From assembly GCF_000270245.1 (NCBI RefSeq), contig NC_015635.1, forward strand, positions 4,526,001 to 4,590,000: a stretch of 64,000 nt of DNA, in the 5' to 3' direction. The notes below the pieces were generated by a model that saw only the letters and a program-made list of their open reading frames with translations, was not told the origin of the DNA and searched no databases. The DNA is from Microlunatus phosphovorus NM-1 (GTDB lineage Bacteria; Actinomycetota; Actinomycetes; Propionibacteriales; Propionibacteriaceae). This document shows positions 33,234 to 42,115 of this stretch, one piece after another; positions within the stretch are counted from its first letter, which is position 1, and every line of letters starts with the position of its first letter. The position numbers were made by a program, and so were the translations under genes.

Positions 33234-36221
33234 TCAGCGCAGTCGCCGGTCGCCGTCCTTCAGGCCCCAGAACACCCGGTCCACCACCGCATGTGCGCGA
33301 CGGGTGACGCGCCGATAGTCGGCCAGCAGGTGGGAGGACTCACCCGACCCATAGCCCATCAGCTCGGCCAAGGCCGCCAGCTCCCGGGTATCGCTGGGCA
33401 GCGAATCCGAGCCGCGACCGCGTACCAGCATGATCTGGTTTCTGATCTTGCTGGCCAGCAGCCAGGCGGCCTCCAGGTGACCGGCGTCCTGCGGATCGAT
33501 CAGCTCGGCCCGCCGGGCGGCCCGAAGTGCCTCGATCGTCCGAGACGTCCGCAACTCCGGCACTTCGTGGGCATGCTGCAACTGCAGCAGCTGCACCGTC
33601 CACTCCACGTCGGCGAGGCCGCCGGGTCCCAGCTTGGTGTGTTTAGCCGGATCTGCACCGCGCGGCAGTCGTTCGGCGTCCACCCGCGCCTTGAGCCGGC
33701 GGATCTCGTGCACCTGGGAAGTCGACAGCCCACCGTCGGGCCAGCGCTTCTCATCGATGAGCGCCATCAACTCCTGACCGAGACCCGGTGAGCCGGCCAT
33801 CGCGTCGGCGCGAACCAGCGCCTGCATCTCCCAGGTGGACGACCAGCGGCTGTAGTAGTTCCGGTACGCGGTCAGCGTCCTGATCAGCGCCCCGCCCTTG
33901 CCTTCTGGCCGCAGATCGGCGTCGATGCTCAGCGGCGGATCAGCGCTCGGCCGGGTCAACAGACGCCGCATCTCCGAGATCACCGAGCCGGCGATCTTGG
34001 TCCAGTCCTGGTCGATGCTGACCGGGTCGGCCATCACGAACATCGCATCGGCGTCCGAGGCGTACGACAGCTCTCGCCCGCCCCAGCGGCCCATCCCGAT
34101 CACGGCGATCTCCGGCACCTGCTCCGCTCCCGAAGCCCGGCGAGCGACATCGAGGGTCGCATGCACGGTCGCCGAGGCGAGCTCGGAGAGCCCGTCGCCC
34201 ACCGTCAACACGTCGCTCATGCCGAGCAGATCGCTCGCCGCGATCCGGAAGAGCTCGCGGCGGCGGATTGCCCGGATCGACTCGACCGCGGGGATCGGCT
34301 CCTCCGAGCGCCGGGCGGCGGCCTGCATCTCGGCGCGCAGATCGGCCTCGGACTTCGGCACCAGTTCGGCGTCGTCGGCCAGCATCTGCATGGTCTGCGG
34401 TGCTCGCTGCAGCAACGCGACCGCATACCGGCTGGAGGCCAGGATCCTGGCCAGTCGCTCGGCCATCATGCCCTCGTCGCGCAACGCGCGCAGATACCAG
34501 GGGGTGCTGCCGAGAGTGTCGGAGACCTGCCGGAAGGCGAGCAGTCCGTGGTCGGGGTTGGGCGCCGTCGCGAACCAGCCGAGCATGGCCGGCAAGAGCT
34601 GACGCTGGATCTCGGTCTGCCGGGTGACTCCTTGGCTGAGTGCCGCGATGTGCCGCAAGGCGGCCTGCGGATCGGCGTACCCGAGACCCTTCAGTCGATC
34701 CACGGCCGACTGCTCGGTCAGCCGCAGGTCCTTCGACGGGATCCGGGCGACCGCGTCCAGCAGCGGTGAGTAGAACAGCCGCTCGTGCAGCCGGCGGACC
34801 CGTTGGCAGGCGTGCTTCCAGGTCGACACCACCTGCTCGGCAGGGCGCTGATAGCCGAGTGAGCGGCCGAGCCGGCGCAGATCGGCCTCGTTGTCGGGCA
34901 TCAGGTGAGTACGCCGCAGGTGGTACAGCTGGACGCGGTGCTCCAGCGTCCGCATGAACTGGTACGCCAACCGGAACAGCTTGCCGTCCTCGCGACCCAC
35001 GTACCCGTTGTCGGTCAGCGCCTTGAGCGCCGCCAAGGTGGCGCGGTCCCGCAGTCGTTCGTCGACCCGACCGTGGACCAGCTGCAGCAGCTGCACCGAG
35101 AACTCGACGTCGCGCAGGCCGCCCTCACCGAGCTTGATCTCGCGACCAGCGTCGCGGGCGGGGATATGGGCGACCACCCGTTTGCGCATGGCCTGGGTGT
35201 CGGCGACGAAGTTCTCCCGCTCGGCGGCCCGCCACACCATCGGCGAGACCATGTCCACGAAGTCCTGCGCCAACTGCAGATCACCGGCGCTCGGCCGGGC
35301 CTTGAGCATCGCCTGGAACTCCCAGGTCTTGGCCCAGCGCTGGTAGTAGGTGCGATGGCTGGACAGGCTGCGGACCAGCTGACCGGCCTTGCCTTCGGGC
35401 CGGAGCGCGGAGTCGACCTCCCAGATGGTCCCGGCCGCGGTGTACGCCGAGCAGATCCGGGTGAGCTCGGCGGCCATCCGGGTGGCGGTGCTGACCGCCT
35501 GCTCACCGCTGATCAACGGACTGCCGTCGGCGTCGAGCATCGGCTCCGCCACGAACAGCACGTCGACATCGCTGACGTAGTTGAGCTCCTGGGCGCCACA
35601 CTTGCCCAGTCCGACGACCGCCAGTCGTGTCTTCAGCCCCTTCTCCCCTACCTTGGCCCGGCTGATCGCCAGCGCGGCTTCCAAGGTCGCATCGGCCAGG
35701 TCGGACAGCGCGTCGGCGACCCGCGGCATCACCTCGATCGGTTCCGGGTCGCAGACGTCCCACGCGGCGATGCGCATCAGGTGACCGCGATAGGCCAATC
35801 GCAGCCCGTCCCCGACCAGGTCCGTGGCCAGCGGCAGTGGAGCTTCCGGGTCAGCGCCGACAGAACGGAGCAACTCGGCGCGGATCTGGTCGGCGCTGAG
35901 CGGCCGTACGTCACCGTCGAGCCAGTCCACCTGCTCGGGTCGGGCCAACAGATGGCGACCGATGTATTCACTGGCCCCCAGCAGCGTGATCAGCTGCCGA
36001 GCCAGGTCGGGTGAGTTGGTCAGCCGGAGCAGCAGATCAGGGACGACCTCCCCGAGCCGGTCGATCGCGCTGAGCGCGAGATCGGGGTCCGCGGCCTCCG
36101 TCACCAAATCGAGCAGATGTGCCTGCGCGTCGTCCCAGTCGCCGAGGATCTGCATGGCAGCAGCCGGATCGGCGAATCCTCGCCGAGCCAGCACACCCTG
36201 AGTCGTCTCGATCCGGCTCAC
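33234..36221 (-). CDS. glnE: glutamine-synthetase adenylyltransferase/deadenylase
   Basis: Bifunctional enzyme that adds or removes AMP on GlnA tyrosine according to nitrogen state. GTG 36221 is eight bases after TACGAT, suggesting a leaderless or very short leader; 995 residues, normal. Two nucleotidyltransferase halves are seen: GLGKCGAQELNYVSDVD (deadenylase) and GMGRWGGRELSYASDAD (adenylylase), each followed by a helical GlnE regulatory segment. The target glnA, with its Tyr402 loop, lies 16 kb away and glnA2 follows at 39 kb. Confidence 0.95.
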   Translation of the reverse strand: MSRIETTQGVLARRGFADPAAAMQILGDWDDAQAHLLDLVTEAADPDLALSAIDRLGEVVPDLLLRLTNSPDLARQLITLLGASEYIGRHLLARPEQVDWLDGDVRPLSADQIRAELLRSVGADPEAPLPLATDLVGDGLRLAYRGHLMRIAAWDVCDPEPIEVMPRVADALSDLADATLEAALAISRAKVGEKGLKTRLAVVGLGKCGAQELNYVSDVDVLFVAEPMLDADGSPLISGEQAVSTATRMAAELTRICSAYTAAGTIWEVDSALRPEGKAGQLVRSLSSHRTYYQRWAKTWEFQAMLKARPSAGDLQLAQDFVDMVSPMVWRAAERENFVADTQAMRKRVVAHIPARDAGREIKLGEGGLRDVEFSVQLLQLVHGRVDERLRDRATLAALKALTDNGYVGREDGKLFRLAYQFMRTLEHRVQLYHLRRTHLMPDNEADLRRLGRSLGYQRPAEQVVSTWKHACQRVRRLHERLFYSPLLDAVARIPSKDLRLTEQSAVDRLKGLGYADPQAALRHIAALSQGVTRQTEIQRQLLPAMLGWFATAPNPDHGLLAFRQVSDTLGSTPWYLRALRDEGMMAERLARILASSRYAVALLQRAPQTMQMLADDAELVPKSEADLRAEMQAAARRSEEPIPAVESIRAIRRRELFRIAASDLLGMSDVLTVGDGLSELASATVHATLDVARRASGAEQVPEIAVIGMGRWGGRELSYASDADAMFVMADPVSIDQDWTKIAGSVISEMRRLLTRPSADPPLSIDADLRPEGKGGALIRTLTAYRNYYSRWSSTWEMQALVRADAMAGSPGLGQELMALIDEKRWPDGGLSTSQVHEIRRLKARVDAERLPRGADPAKHTKLGPGGLADVEWTVQLLQLQHAHEVPELRTSRTIEALRAARRAELIDPQDAGHLEAAWLLASKIRNQIMLVRGRGSDSLPSDTRELAALAELMGYGSGESSHLLADYRRVTRRAHAVVDRVFWGLKDGDRRLR

Positions 36222-36319
36222 GGACAGTGATCGTACTTGTGAGCTGCCGACGTAGGTGGCTTGGCTCCACGCATCGGCATGAACGGATGCGTCGGCGTCA
36301 ACGGATATGTCGGCGGGAG

Positions 36320-37120
36320 GTGAGCGAAGATGGAGCCGTGCGCCACCGACCGACCGCCGCGGATGCCTTGCTCGATCAGAGCCATGCTCTGGACGCGTGG
36401 CTGCAAGCGCTGCCCGCCGATGCGTACGGCCGACCGAGCGTGCTCGACGGCTGGGACGTGCGGCTGTTGGTCGCCCATCTGCTGCTGATCGAGCGCGGCC
36501 TGGTCCGCGTACTGAAGCAACCCAGCAGAGAGAAGCCGCTGGCACCGTACGCGTTCGTCGCCCGCTATCGACCCAGTGTCGAGGCGATCGCCACCTCGAC
36601 CAACGACACCGCTGCCGAGCACACCGGACCGGAGCTGACAGCTCAGTTCGGCACGTCCCTCGACGTGGTCGCCGCCACGCTCGCCGATGCCTACCCGGCC
36701 GTCGTCCAGGCGCCGCGTGGCCCGCTGCGCGCCGAGGACTGGATCGAGACCCGGATCGTCGAGCTCGTCGTCCACACCGACGACCTCAACCGCACCTTCC
36801 CCGAGTTGGAGCCGATTCCCTTGGTCCGCTCAGCCTTGGGTCGAACGGCACGTTGCTTGGCGGGGATGCTCGCCGACGCGTATCCCGGACGCTCGGTCGA
36901 GGTGCGGATTCCGCCGTACGCGGCCGTGCAGTGCGGGGTCGGCGATCCCGGTCCCACCCACACCCGCGGCACCCCGCCGAATGTGGTGGAGACCGACGTA
37001 CTCACCTTCCTGCGGCTGGCCACCGGCCGTACGGCTTGGACCGATGCCCTGGCATCCGGCGCCGTGCACGCCTCCGGGCTGCGCGCCGATCTGTCCGACG
37101 TCCTGCCGCTTCTCTCCTGA
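36320..37120 (+). CDS. maleylpyruvate-isomerase (MDMPI) fold protein
   Basis: 266 residues of the DinB/MDMPI type used with mycothiol: a DALLDQSHALDAWLQAL helix, GWDVRLLVAHLL with the metal-binding His, and VELVVHTDDL with a second His. The C-terminal part (TDVLTFLRLATGR) is a sterol-carrier-like domain often fused to MDMPI. The start is uncertain (GTG 36320, GTG 36338 or ATG 36287; none has an ideal ribosome site). Divergent from glnE. Substrate unknown. Confidence 0.75.
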   Translation: MSEDGAVRHRPTAADALLDQSHALDAWLQALPADAYGRPSVLDGWDVRLLVAHLLLIERGLVRVLKQPSREKPLAPYAFVARYRPSVEAIATSTNDTAAEHTGPELTAQFGTSLDVVAATLADAYPAVVQAPRGPLRAEDWIETRIVELVVHTDDLNRTFPELEPIPLVRSALGRTARCLAGMLADAYPGRSVEVRIPPYAAVQCGVGDPGPTHTRGTPPNVVETDVLTFLRLATGRTAWTDALASGAVHASGLRADLSDVLPLLS

Positions 37121-37124
37121 CCCC

Positions 37125-37520
37125 CGTCGCGAGCGGCCGTGAGGCGGAGCGAGGGCTCCGTCTGGAGCGACGAACGAGCGACACGTTCTTTGTCGCGAGT
37201 GAGGAGTGAAGACGGAGTCCTAGGGAGCGCAGCCTCACAGCGAGCGACGACAACACAGCGAGCGGCCGTGAGGCGGAGCGAGGGCTCCGTCTGGAGCGAC
37301 GAACGAGCGACACGTTCTTTGTCGCGAGTGAGGAGTGAAGACGGAGTCCTAGGGAGCGCAGCCTCACAGCGAGCGACGACAACACAGCGAGCGACCGCGA
37401 ACGAAGCGCGGCTCTGCCTGGACTGAGGAGCGAGCAGGCACGCTTTTCGTCTGCGAGCGACGAGGGAAGGCAGAGACTCGAGCGCGGAGTGAACAGCGAG
37501 CGACGACAACACAGCGCAGC
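37125..37520. repeat. 129 bp tandem repeats, two identical units plus diverged third
   Basis: Units 37131-37259 and 37260-37388 are identical base for base; a third, clearly diverged unit runs 37389-37515. Each unit begins GAGCGGCCGTGAGGCGGAG and ends with an inverted counterpart (GACGGAGTCC-GGGAGCGCAGCCTCAC), so the RNA would fold into a long imperfect hairpin. Related units lie at 38834-39010 and 59391-59650. The interval sits between two plus-strand genes. Confidence 0.9.
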
Positions 37521-37559
37521 TGCGGGAATGGACTGTTGGCGTGGCGTGTTGGAGGCGGG

Positions 37560-38831
37560 GTGTCCCAAGGCCGAACTCTGCCCCCCACTGTGCTGACCGA
37601 TAGTCCGCAGCCGACCGACCTGGCCAGCAGGTTCGTCGGTCGCAAGTACGTCCAGCTCGTCGTCTTGCTCGGTGCGCTGAGCGCGATCGGTCCGATGACC
37701 ATCGACACCTATCTGCCGGCGCTCCCGGAGCTGACTGCCGAGCTCGGTGCCACCGATGCTCAGGCGCAGGCCACCATCACCGGCCTGCTGGTCGGTCTAG
37801 GCTTCGGCCAGCTCATCCTCGGCCCGGTGTCAGACGCGGTGGGACGTCGGAAGCCACTGCTGATCGGACTCGCCGTCCACGCCGGCACGTCGCTGCTGTG
37901 TGCGCTGGCGCCGAGCGTCACGATGCTCATCGTCACTCGCACTCTGCAAGGCTTCGCCGGCGCCGCGATCGCGGTGGTCTCGATGGCTATCGTGCGGGAT
38001 CTCTTCCGGGGCATCCGCGCCGCGCAGCTGCTGTCGCGACTGATGTTGGTGCTCGGCCTCGCCCCGCTGCTCGCGCCGTCGCTGGGCAGCGCCTTGCTGG
38101 CGCTGACCTCATGGCGCGGCATCTTCGTTGCGATCGCTCTGGTGGCCGCGCTGATGATGATCCCCGCGTTCATCGCTCTGCCCGAGACCTTGCCGGTCGA
38201 CCGGCGCCTCTCGGCCAGCGTCCGCGGCACGTTCGGTGCGTACGGCTCGCTGTTCGCCGACCGGCTCTTCATCGTGATGGTGCTGATCGCAGCCATGGTG
38301 TTCGCCACGCTGTTCGCCTACATCGCGGGATCCTCATTCGTGCTGCAGGACCTGTACGGCATGACCCCGGCTCAGTTCGGCATCGCCTTCAGCGTCAACA
38401 CCATCGGGATGATCGTCATGACGCAGGTGAACCCGTGGCTGGTCAGGAGATACGGCCCGGTGAACGTGCTGACCGTCGGCGTGCTGCTGGCCGCGTCCGG
38501 AGCGCTCAGTCTGCTGGTGTTGATGCTGCTGGGGGCCGGCGGCTGGTTTGCGTTCCTGGCGCCGCTGTTCTTTGTGTTGTCCGGCGCCGGCTTGTCGTTC
38601 CCGAACGCCCCAGCGATCGCGCTGAACCGGCACGGCGAGTCGGCCGGGACCGCGGCAGCGATGCTCGGCGCGGCGCAGTTCATGCTCGGCGGCTCGGTCG
38701 CTCCCCTGGTCGGCGTCTTGGACAACGGCACTCCGGTACCGATGGCGATCATCATGGTCGGCACCACCGGCCTGGCTGCCATCCTGCTGCTCACCACCCG
38801 GAAGCGACTGCTCCTCGACGACTACCGATAG
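37560..38831 (+). CDS. Bcr/CflA-type MFS drug efflux transporter
   Basis: GTG 37560 has GGAGG at four bases; 423 residues. About 12 membrane helices with the MFS motif A (GPVSDAVGRRKPLLIGL) and the motif of the DHA1 family (GAAIAVVSMAIVRDLF, helix 5). The start MTIDTYLPALPELTAELG is typical of Bcr/CflA multidrug exporters. It lies between two repeat clusters, without an obvious regulator. Confidence 0.85.
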   Translation: MSQGRTLPPTVLTDSPQPTDLASRFVGRKYVQLVVLLGALSAIGPMTIDTYLPALPELTAELGATDAQAQATITGLLVGLGFGQLILGPVSDAVGRRKPLLIGLAVHAGTSLLCALAPSVTMLIVTRTLQGFAGAAIAVVSMAIVRDLFRGIRAAQLLSRLMLVLGLAPLLAPSLGSALLALTSWRGIFVAIALVAALMMIPAFIALPETLPVDRRLSASVRGTFGAYGSLFADRLFIVMVLIAAMVFATLFAYIAGSSFVLQDLYGMTPAQFGIAFSVNTIGMIVMTQVNPWLVRRYGPVNVLTVGVLLAASGALSLLVLMLLGAGGWFAFLAPLFFVLSGAGLSFPNAPAIALNRHGESAGTAAAMLGAAQFMLGGSVAPLVGVLDNGTPVPMAIIMVGTTGLAAILLLTTRKRLLLDDYR

Positions 38832-38833
38832 CC

Positions 38834-39010
38834 CGTCGCGAGTGAGGAGTGAAGACGGAGTCTTGGGAGCGCAGCCGCCCGTCGCGAGCGACCGTGAGCG
38901 GAGCGCGGCTCTGCCTGGACTGAGGAGCGAGCAGACACGCTCTTCGTCTGCGAGCGACGAGGGAAGGCAGAGACTCGAGCGCGGAGTGAACAGCGAGTGA
39001 CGACCAATAC
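38834..39010. repeat. copy of the 129 bp repeat family
   Basis: Contains a part unit (GTCGCGAGTGAGGAGTGAAG, GGGAGCGCAGCC) then a unit close to the diverged third one at 37389. It follows the MFS stop by three bases. Confidence 0.75.
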
Positions 39011-39030
39011 AGCGAGTGACGAATCGCGCA

Positions 39031-39106
39031 GGGACAGACCCGCGGCTCAACTGGTCAGCCGCGGCGTGTCGCGGGCGATCGAGCGGTTGAGACCCGCATT
39101 TGTCCC
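39031..39106. repeat. ~80 bp inverted-repeat element, reverse orientation
   Basis: Bounded by GGGACA (39031-39036) and TGTCCC (39101-39106), with longer partly matching arms (GACCCGCGGCTCAA and TTGAGACCCGC). The reverse complement lines up with 29624-29707. It lies 12 bases after the end of glnA2, so it may terminate it. Confidence 0.7.
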
Positions 39107-39117
39107 GCTATCCCCCG

Positions 39118-40455
39118 CTACAAGACCGGGAGCAGCTTCTGCAGCTCCTGCGGGGTGACCTGGCGACGGTATTCGTCGAACTCGACCCGCTTGTTGCGCA
39201 GGAAGAAGTCGAAGACGTGATCGCCGAGGGTCTCGGCGACCAGCTCGGAGCGTTCCATCACCCGGATCGCCTCGTCCAGGTTTCGCGGCAGCGGCTCGAT
39301 GCCCAGCGCCTGCCGCTCGCGCTCGGTGAGGCTCCAGACATCGTCCTCGGCGCCCTCGGGCAGCGGATACTCGCCCTCGACCCCGGCCAGACCCGCGGCC
39401 AGCATCAGCGCGAAGGCCAGATAGGGATTGGCCGCAGAGTCGATGGAGCGCAGCTCGATCCGGGCCGAGGCACCCTTGTTCGGCTTGTACATCGGCACCC
39501 GCACCAGCGCGGAGCGGTTGTTCCGGCCCCAGCAGATGTAGCTCGGCGCCTCACCGCCGCCGGCCAGTCGCTTGTACGAGTTCACCCACTGGTTGGTCAC
39601 CGCGGTGATCTCGGCGGCGTGCCGGAGCATGCCGGCGATGAAGTGCCGGGCGGTCTTGCTCAGGTGATACTCCGCGCTCGCGTCATAGAACGCGTTGTTG
39701 TCGCCCTCGAACAGCGACATGTGGGTGTGCATCCCCGAGCCCGGCTGGTCGCTGAACGGCTTCGGCATGAACGAAGCGTTGATCCCCTGGGACAGCGCGA
39801 CCTCCTTGACCACCACCCGGAAGGTCATCAGGTTGTCGGCGGTGGAGAGGGCATCGGCATAACGCAGATCGATCTCCTGCTGTCCTGGCGCCCCTTCGTG
39901 ATGGGAGAACTCCACCGAGATGCCCATCTGCTCCAGCATCGTGATCGCCTTGCGGCGGAAGTCGCTGCCGATGCTCTGCGGGGTGTGGTCGAAATAGCCC
40001 GAGGAGTCCACCGGGATCGGCGGCTCACCCGGGATCACCGGATTCTTGAACAAGAAGAACTCGACCTCGGGGTGGGTGTAGAAGGTGAACCCCAGATCGG
40101 CGGCCTTCTTCAGCGCGCGCTTCAGCACATAACGAGGATCGGCGTACGACGGCGACCCGTCCGGCATGGCGATGTCACAGAACATCCGCGCGGTCGCCGG
40201 ACTCGCATCCCGCCAGGGCAGCACCTGGAAGGTCGACGGGTCCGGCCGCAACACCATGTCGGACTCGTAGACCCGGGCAAAGCCCTCGATCGCCGATCCG
40301 TCGAAGCCGAGCCCCTCCGAGAAGGCCCCCTCCAGTTCGGCCGGCGCGATCGCCACCGACTTCAAGAACCCAAGGACGTCGGTGAACCACATCCGGACGA
40401 ACCTGACGTCTCGTTCCTCGATCGCCCGCAATACGAACTCGGTCTGCTTGTCCAC
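39118..40455 (-). CDS. glnA2: glutamine synthetase-like enzyme GlnA2 (type I-alpha)
   Basis: 445 residues, shorter than GlnA1 and without an adenylylation tyrosine loop. The GS family motifs are all present: DGSAIEGFARVYESDM, HPEVEFFLF, GQQEIDLRYADAL, GSGMHTHMSLFEG and the C-terminal RKxE-type region. In actinobacteria GlnA2 follows glnE; in M. tuberculosis it is Rv2222c. Its substrate may be glutamate or a polyamine-type glutamyl acceptor, because some GlnA2-like enzymes prefer these. Start ATG 40455. Confidence 0.9.
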   Translation of the reverse strand: MDKQTEFVLRAIEERDVRFVRMWFTDVLGFLKSVAIAPAELEGAFSEGLGFDGSAIEGFARVYESDMVLRPDPSTFQVLPWRDASPATARMFCDIAMPDGSPSYADPRYVLKRALKKAADLGFTFYTHPEVEFFLFKNPVIPGEPPIPVDSSGYFDHTPQSIGSDFRRKAITMLEQMGISVEFSHHEGAPGQQEIDLRYADALSTADNLMTFRVVVKEVALSQGINASFMPKPFSDQPGSGMHTHMSLFEGDNNAFYDASAEYHLSKTARHFIAGMLRHAAEITAVTNQWVNSYKRLAGGGEAPSYICWGRNNRSALVRVPMYKPNKGASARIELRSIDSAANPYLAFALMLAAGLAGVEGEYPLPEGAEDDVWSLTERERQALGIEPLPRNLDEAIRVMERSELVAETLGDHVFDFFLRNKRVEFDEYRRQVTPQELQKLLPVL

Positions 40456-40575
40456 GGTCCCAGTCTGCCGTCCCGGTGGGGTGGGTGCGTACGGCGGGTG
40501 GATCGTGTCGCGAGAGATACGGGTCGGCGACGCTCACAACCGCGGTGTACGACGACTGGGTACTAACCTGAGGCA

Positions 40576-41496
40576 ATGTCACAGCCCGGGTGGTATCCCG
40601 ATCCGGCCGGGGCGCCGAATCGGTACCGGTACTGGGACGGTCACGCCTGGTCGCCAGAGACCACAGACCATCCGGGTGGCGCCTCGCCGCCGACGGCTCA
40701 GTCCACCGGTCGCCGGCGCTGGGGTCCGGTGATCATGGTCATCGCGGCAGTCGTGGTCGCCGTCCTGGTGGGCGTGGTGGTCATCCGCGGCCTGCAAACC
40801 GACCGGCCAGTGGCCGACCCTGATCCAGGGCCGCTGCCGTCGTCAACCGTCTCAGGGTGGGACGACAGCAGCGCGACCCCGACCCTGGAGCCGAGCAACA
40901 TCCCCTCCGAAGCACCATCGCGTCCGCTCCCCACTGCGACACCGAGTGAGGCTCGACCGCTGCGCCCGTGCCCGGAGGGGATGCCGATCAGCCGTCAGCC
41001 GTACCCCTCCGATGGACGCATGCACGGCGGTGGACTGTCGTTTCCGCGGGTATCGGGATGGGACGATGCCTCCGGGCTCGCGTACAGCTGGGCCTATGAC
41101 GTCGGAGAGCAGTCGATCCCGGTCGAGTCGCCGGACTGGTACGCCAATCTCGTGGTAGGCGCACTGTTCACCGGCGATGGCTTCGACGAGCCGAAACGGG
41201 CCGCGGACCTGGTGATGCAGTGCGTGATCACCTCCGGGCTCTACCCGTACTTCACCGACCGCGAGGAGGTCTGGTCCAAGCCGGTGACGGTCGACGGGCA
41301 CTCAGCGTGGTCGATCCGCGCCAAGATCTTGATCAAAGACCCCAAGCTGAAGGCGAAGGGCGACACCGTCGAGGTGATCGTGGTGGACACCGACTCGCCG
41401 GAGTCGCTCGCCATGTTCATCGGTCAGGTCAATCTCGGCGACACCAAACTGCTCCGCACCCTGGATTCGACGATCAAGAACCTGCGGGTGGAGTAG
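40576..41496 (+). CDS. DUF2510 membrane protein
   Basis: 306 residues. The N-terminus is a DUF2510 module (GWYPDPAGAPNRYRYWDGHAWS), followed by a single membrane helix at about 52-73 and a large extracellular part with a Pro/Ser/Thr-rich stem. A -10-like TAACCT ends six bases before ATG 40576, so it is leaderless. The extracellular part has no recognised fold but includes regular beta-type stretches (SWAYDVGEQS). It faces the convergent fur gene across a palindrome. Confidence 0.75.
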   Translation: MSQPGWYPDPAGAPNRYRYWDGHAWSPETTDHPGGASPPTAQSTGRRRWGPVIMVIAAVVVAVLVGVVVIRGLQTDRPVADPDPGPLPSSTVSGWDDSSATPTLEPSNIPSEAPSRPLPTATPSEARPLRPCPEGMPISRQPYPSDGRMHGGGLSFPRVSGWDDASGLAYSWAYDVGEQSIPVESPDWYANLVVGALFTGDGFDEPKRAADLVMQCVITSGLYPYFTDREEVWSKPVTVDGHSAWSIRAKILIKDPKLKAKGDTVEVIVVDTDSPESLAMFIGQVNLGDTKLLRTLDSTIKNLRVE

Positions 41497-41519
41497 TTCG
41501 TCCCCACAGGAAGGACAGC

Positions 41520-41579
41520 TGCTCGATCTTGTGGGATCTGCTCGATCTGTAGCCCGAGCAGATCCCACAAGATCGAGCA
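41520..41579. terminator. REP-like palindrome, copy 2; bidirectional terminator
   Basis: Two perfectly complementary 25-base arms (41520-41544 and 41555-41579) around a 10-base loop ATCTGTAGCC. It lies between the convergent DUF2510 gene and fur gene, and so terminates both. It is the best preserved copy of the family at 15118-15181 and 45614-47022. Confidence 0.9.
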
Positions 41580-41587
41580 ACAACCAT

Positions 41588-42022
41588 TCAACCCCGCGTA
41601 CGACAGGCGGGGCAGACCCCCCAGTAGGTGACCTCGGCCTCCTCCACCTCGTACCCGTGGGTCTCCTCCGGCATCGCACAGGGTGTCGACCCGACGGTGC
41701 ACGGCACGTCCGTCACGCTGCCGCAGCTGCGGCAGACCAGGTGGTGGTGGTTGTCACCGGTGGCGATCTCGAACTTCATCGCCGAGCCGGCCGGCTCGAA
41801 CCGACGCAGGATGTGGTGATCGGTCAACGTGTTCAAGGCGTCGTAGATCGCCTGCGTGGACACAGCGCCGATCCCGGCCCGGACCCGCTCCGCGACCTGA
41901 TCGGCGCTGAGATGGGGTGCGGTGTAGACCACGTCGAGCACCGCCAACCGCGGTTGCGTGACACGCAGGCCGACGCCGCGAAGCCGTTCGGCCCAACCGA
42001 GCGCCTGCACTGCGGTGGCCAT
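41588..42022 (-). CDS. Fur-family metal-responsive regulator
   Basis: 144 residues from ATG 42022 (TTG 42058 is longer). The winged helix (LRVTQPRLAVLDVVY and STQAIYDALNTLTDHHI) is followed by the metal-binding HHHLVCRSCG and C-terminal CPAC; with CTVG this gives a structural CxxC zinc site. FurA-type proteins like this often control catalase or iron genes; no katG is adjacent. The leader (42023-42060) has an AT-rich TTGAATGGTTCCAAAG that may be a Fur site. Confidence 0.85.
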   Translation of the reverse strand: MATAVQALGWAERLRGVGLRVTQPRLAVLDVVYTAPHLSADQVAERVRAGIGAVSTQAIYDALNTLTDHHILRRFEPAGSAMKFEIATGDNHHHLVCRSCGSVTDVPCTVGSTPCAMPEETHGYEVEEAEVTYWGVCPACRTRG

Positions 42023-42115
42023 ACGACCAAGGCAACCATGCTCTTTGGAACCATTCAAGCAAAGGTGCCCAAACCACGAACACTTGGTGCCGCCCCGGAC
42101 TGGCGTGGGATCAGG

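Noticed and set aside
37139-37426. Frames across the 129-base repeats that give SVWSDERATRSLSR-like repeats
   Set aside because: The same words occur in frames on both strands and change with each cluster; the DNA symmetry, not a protein, is conserved.
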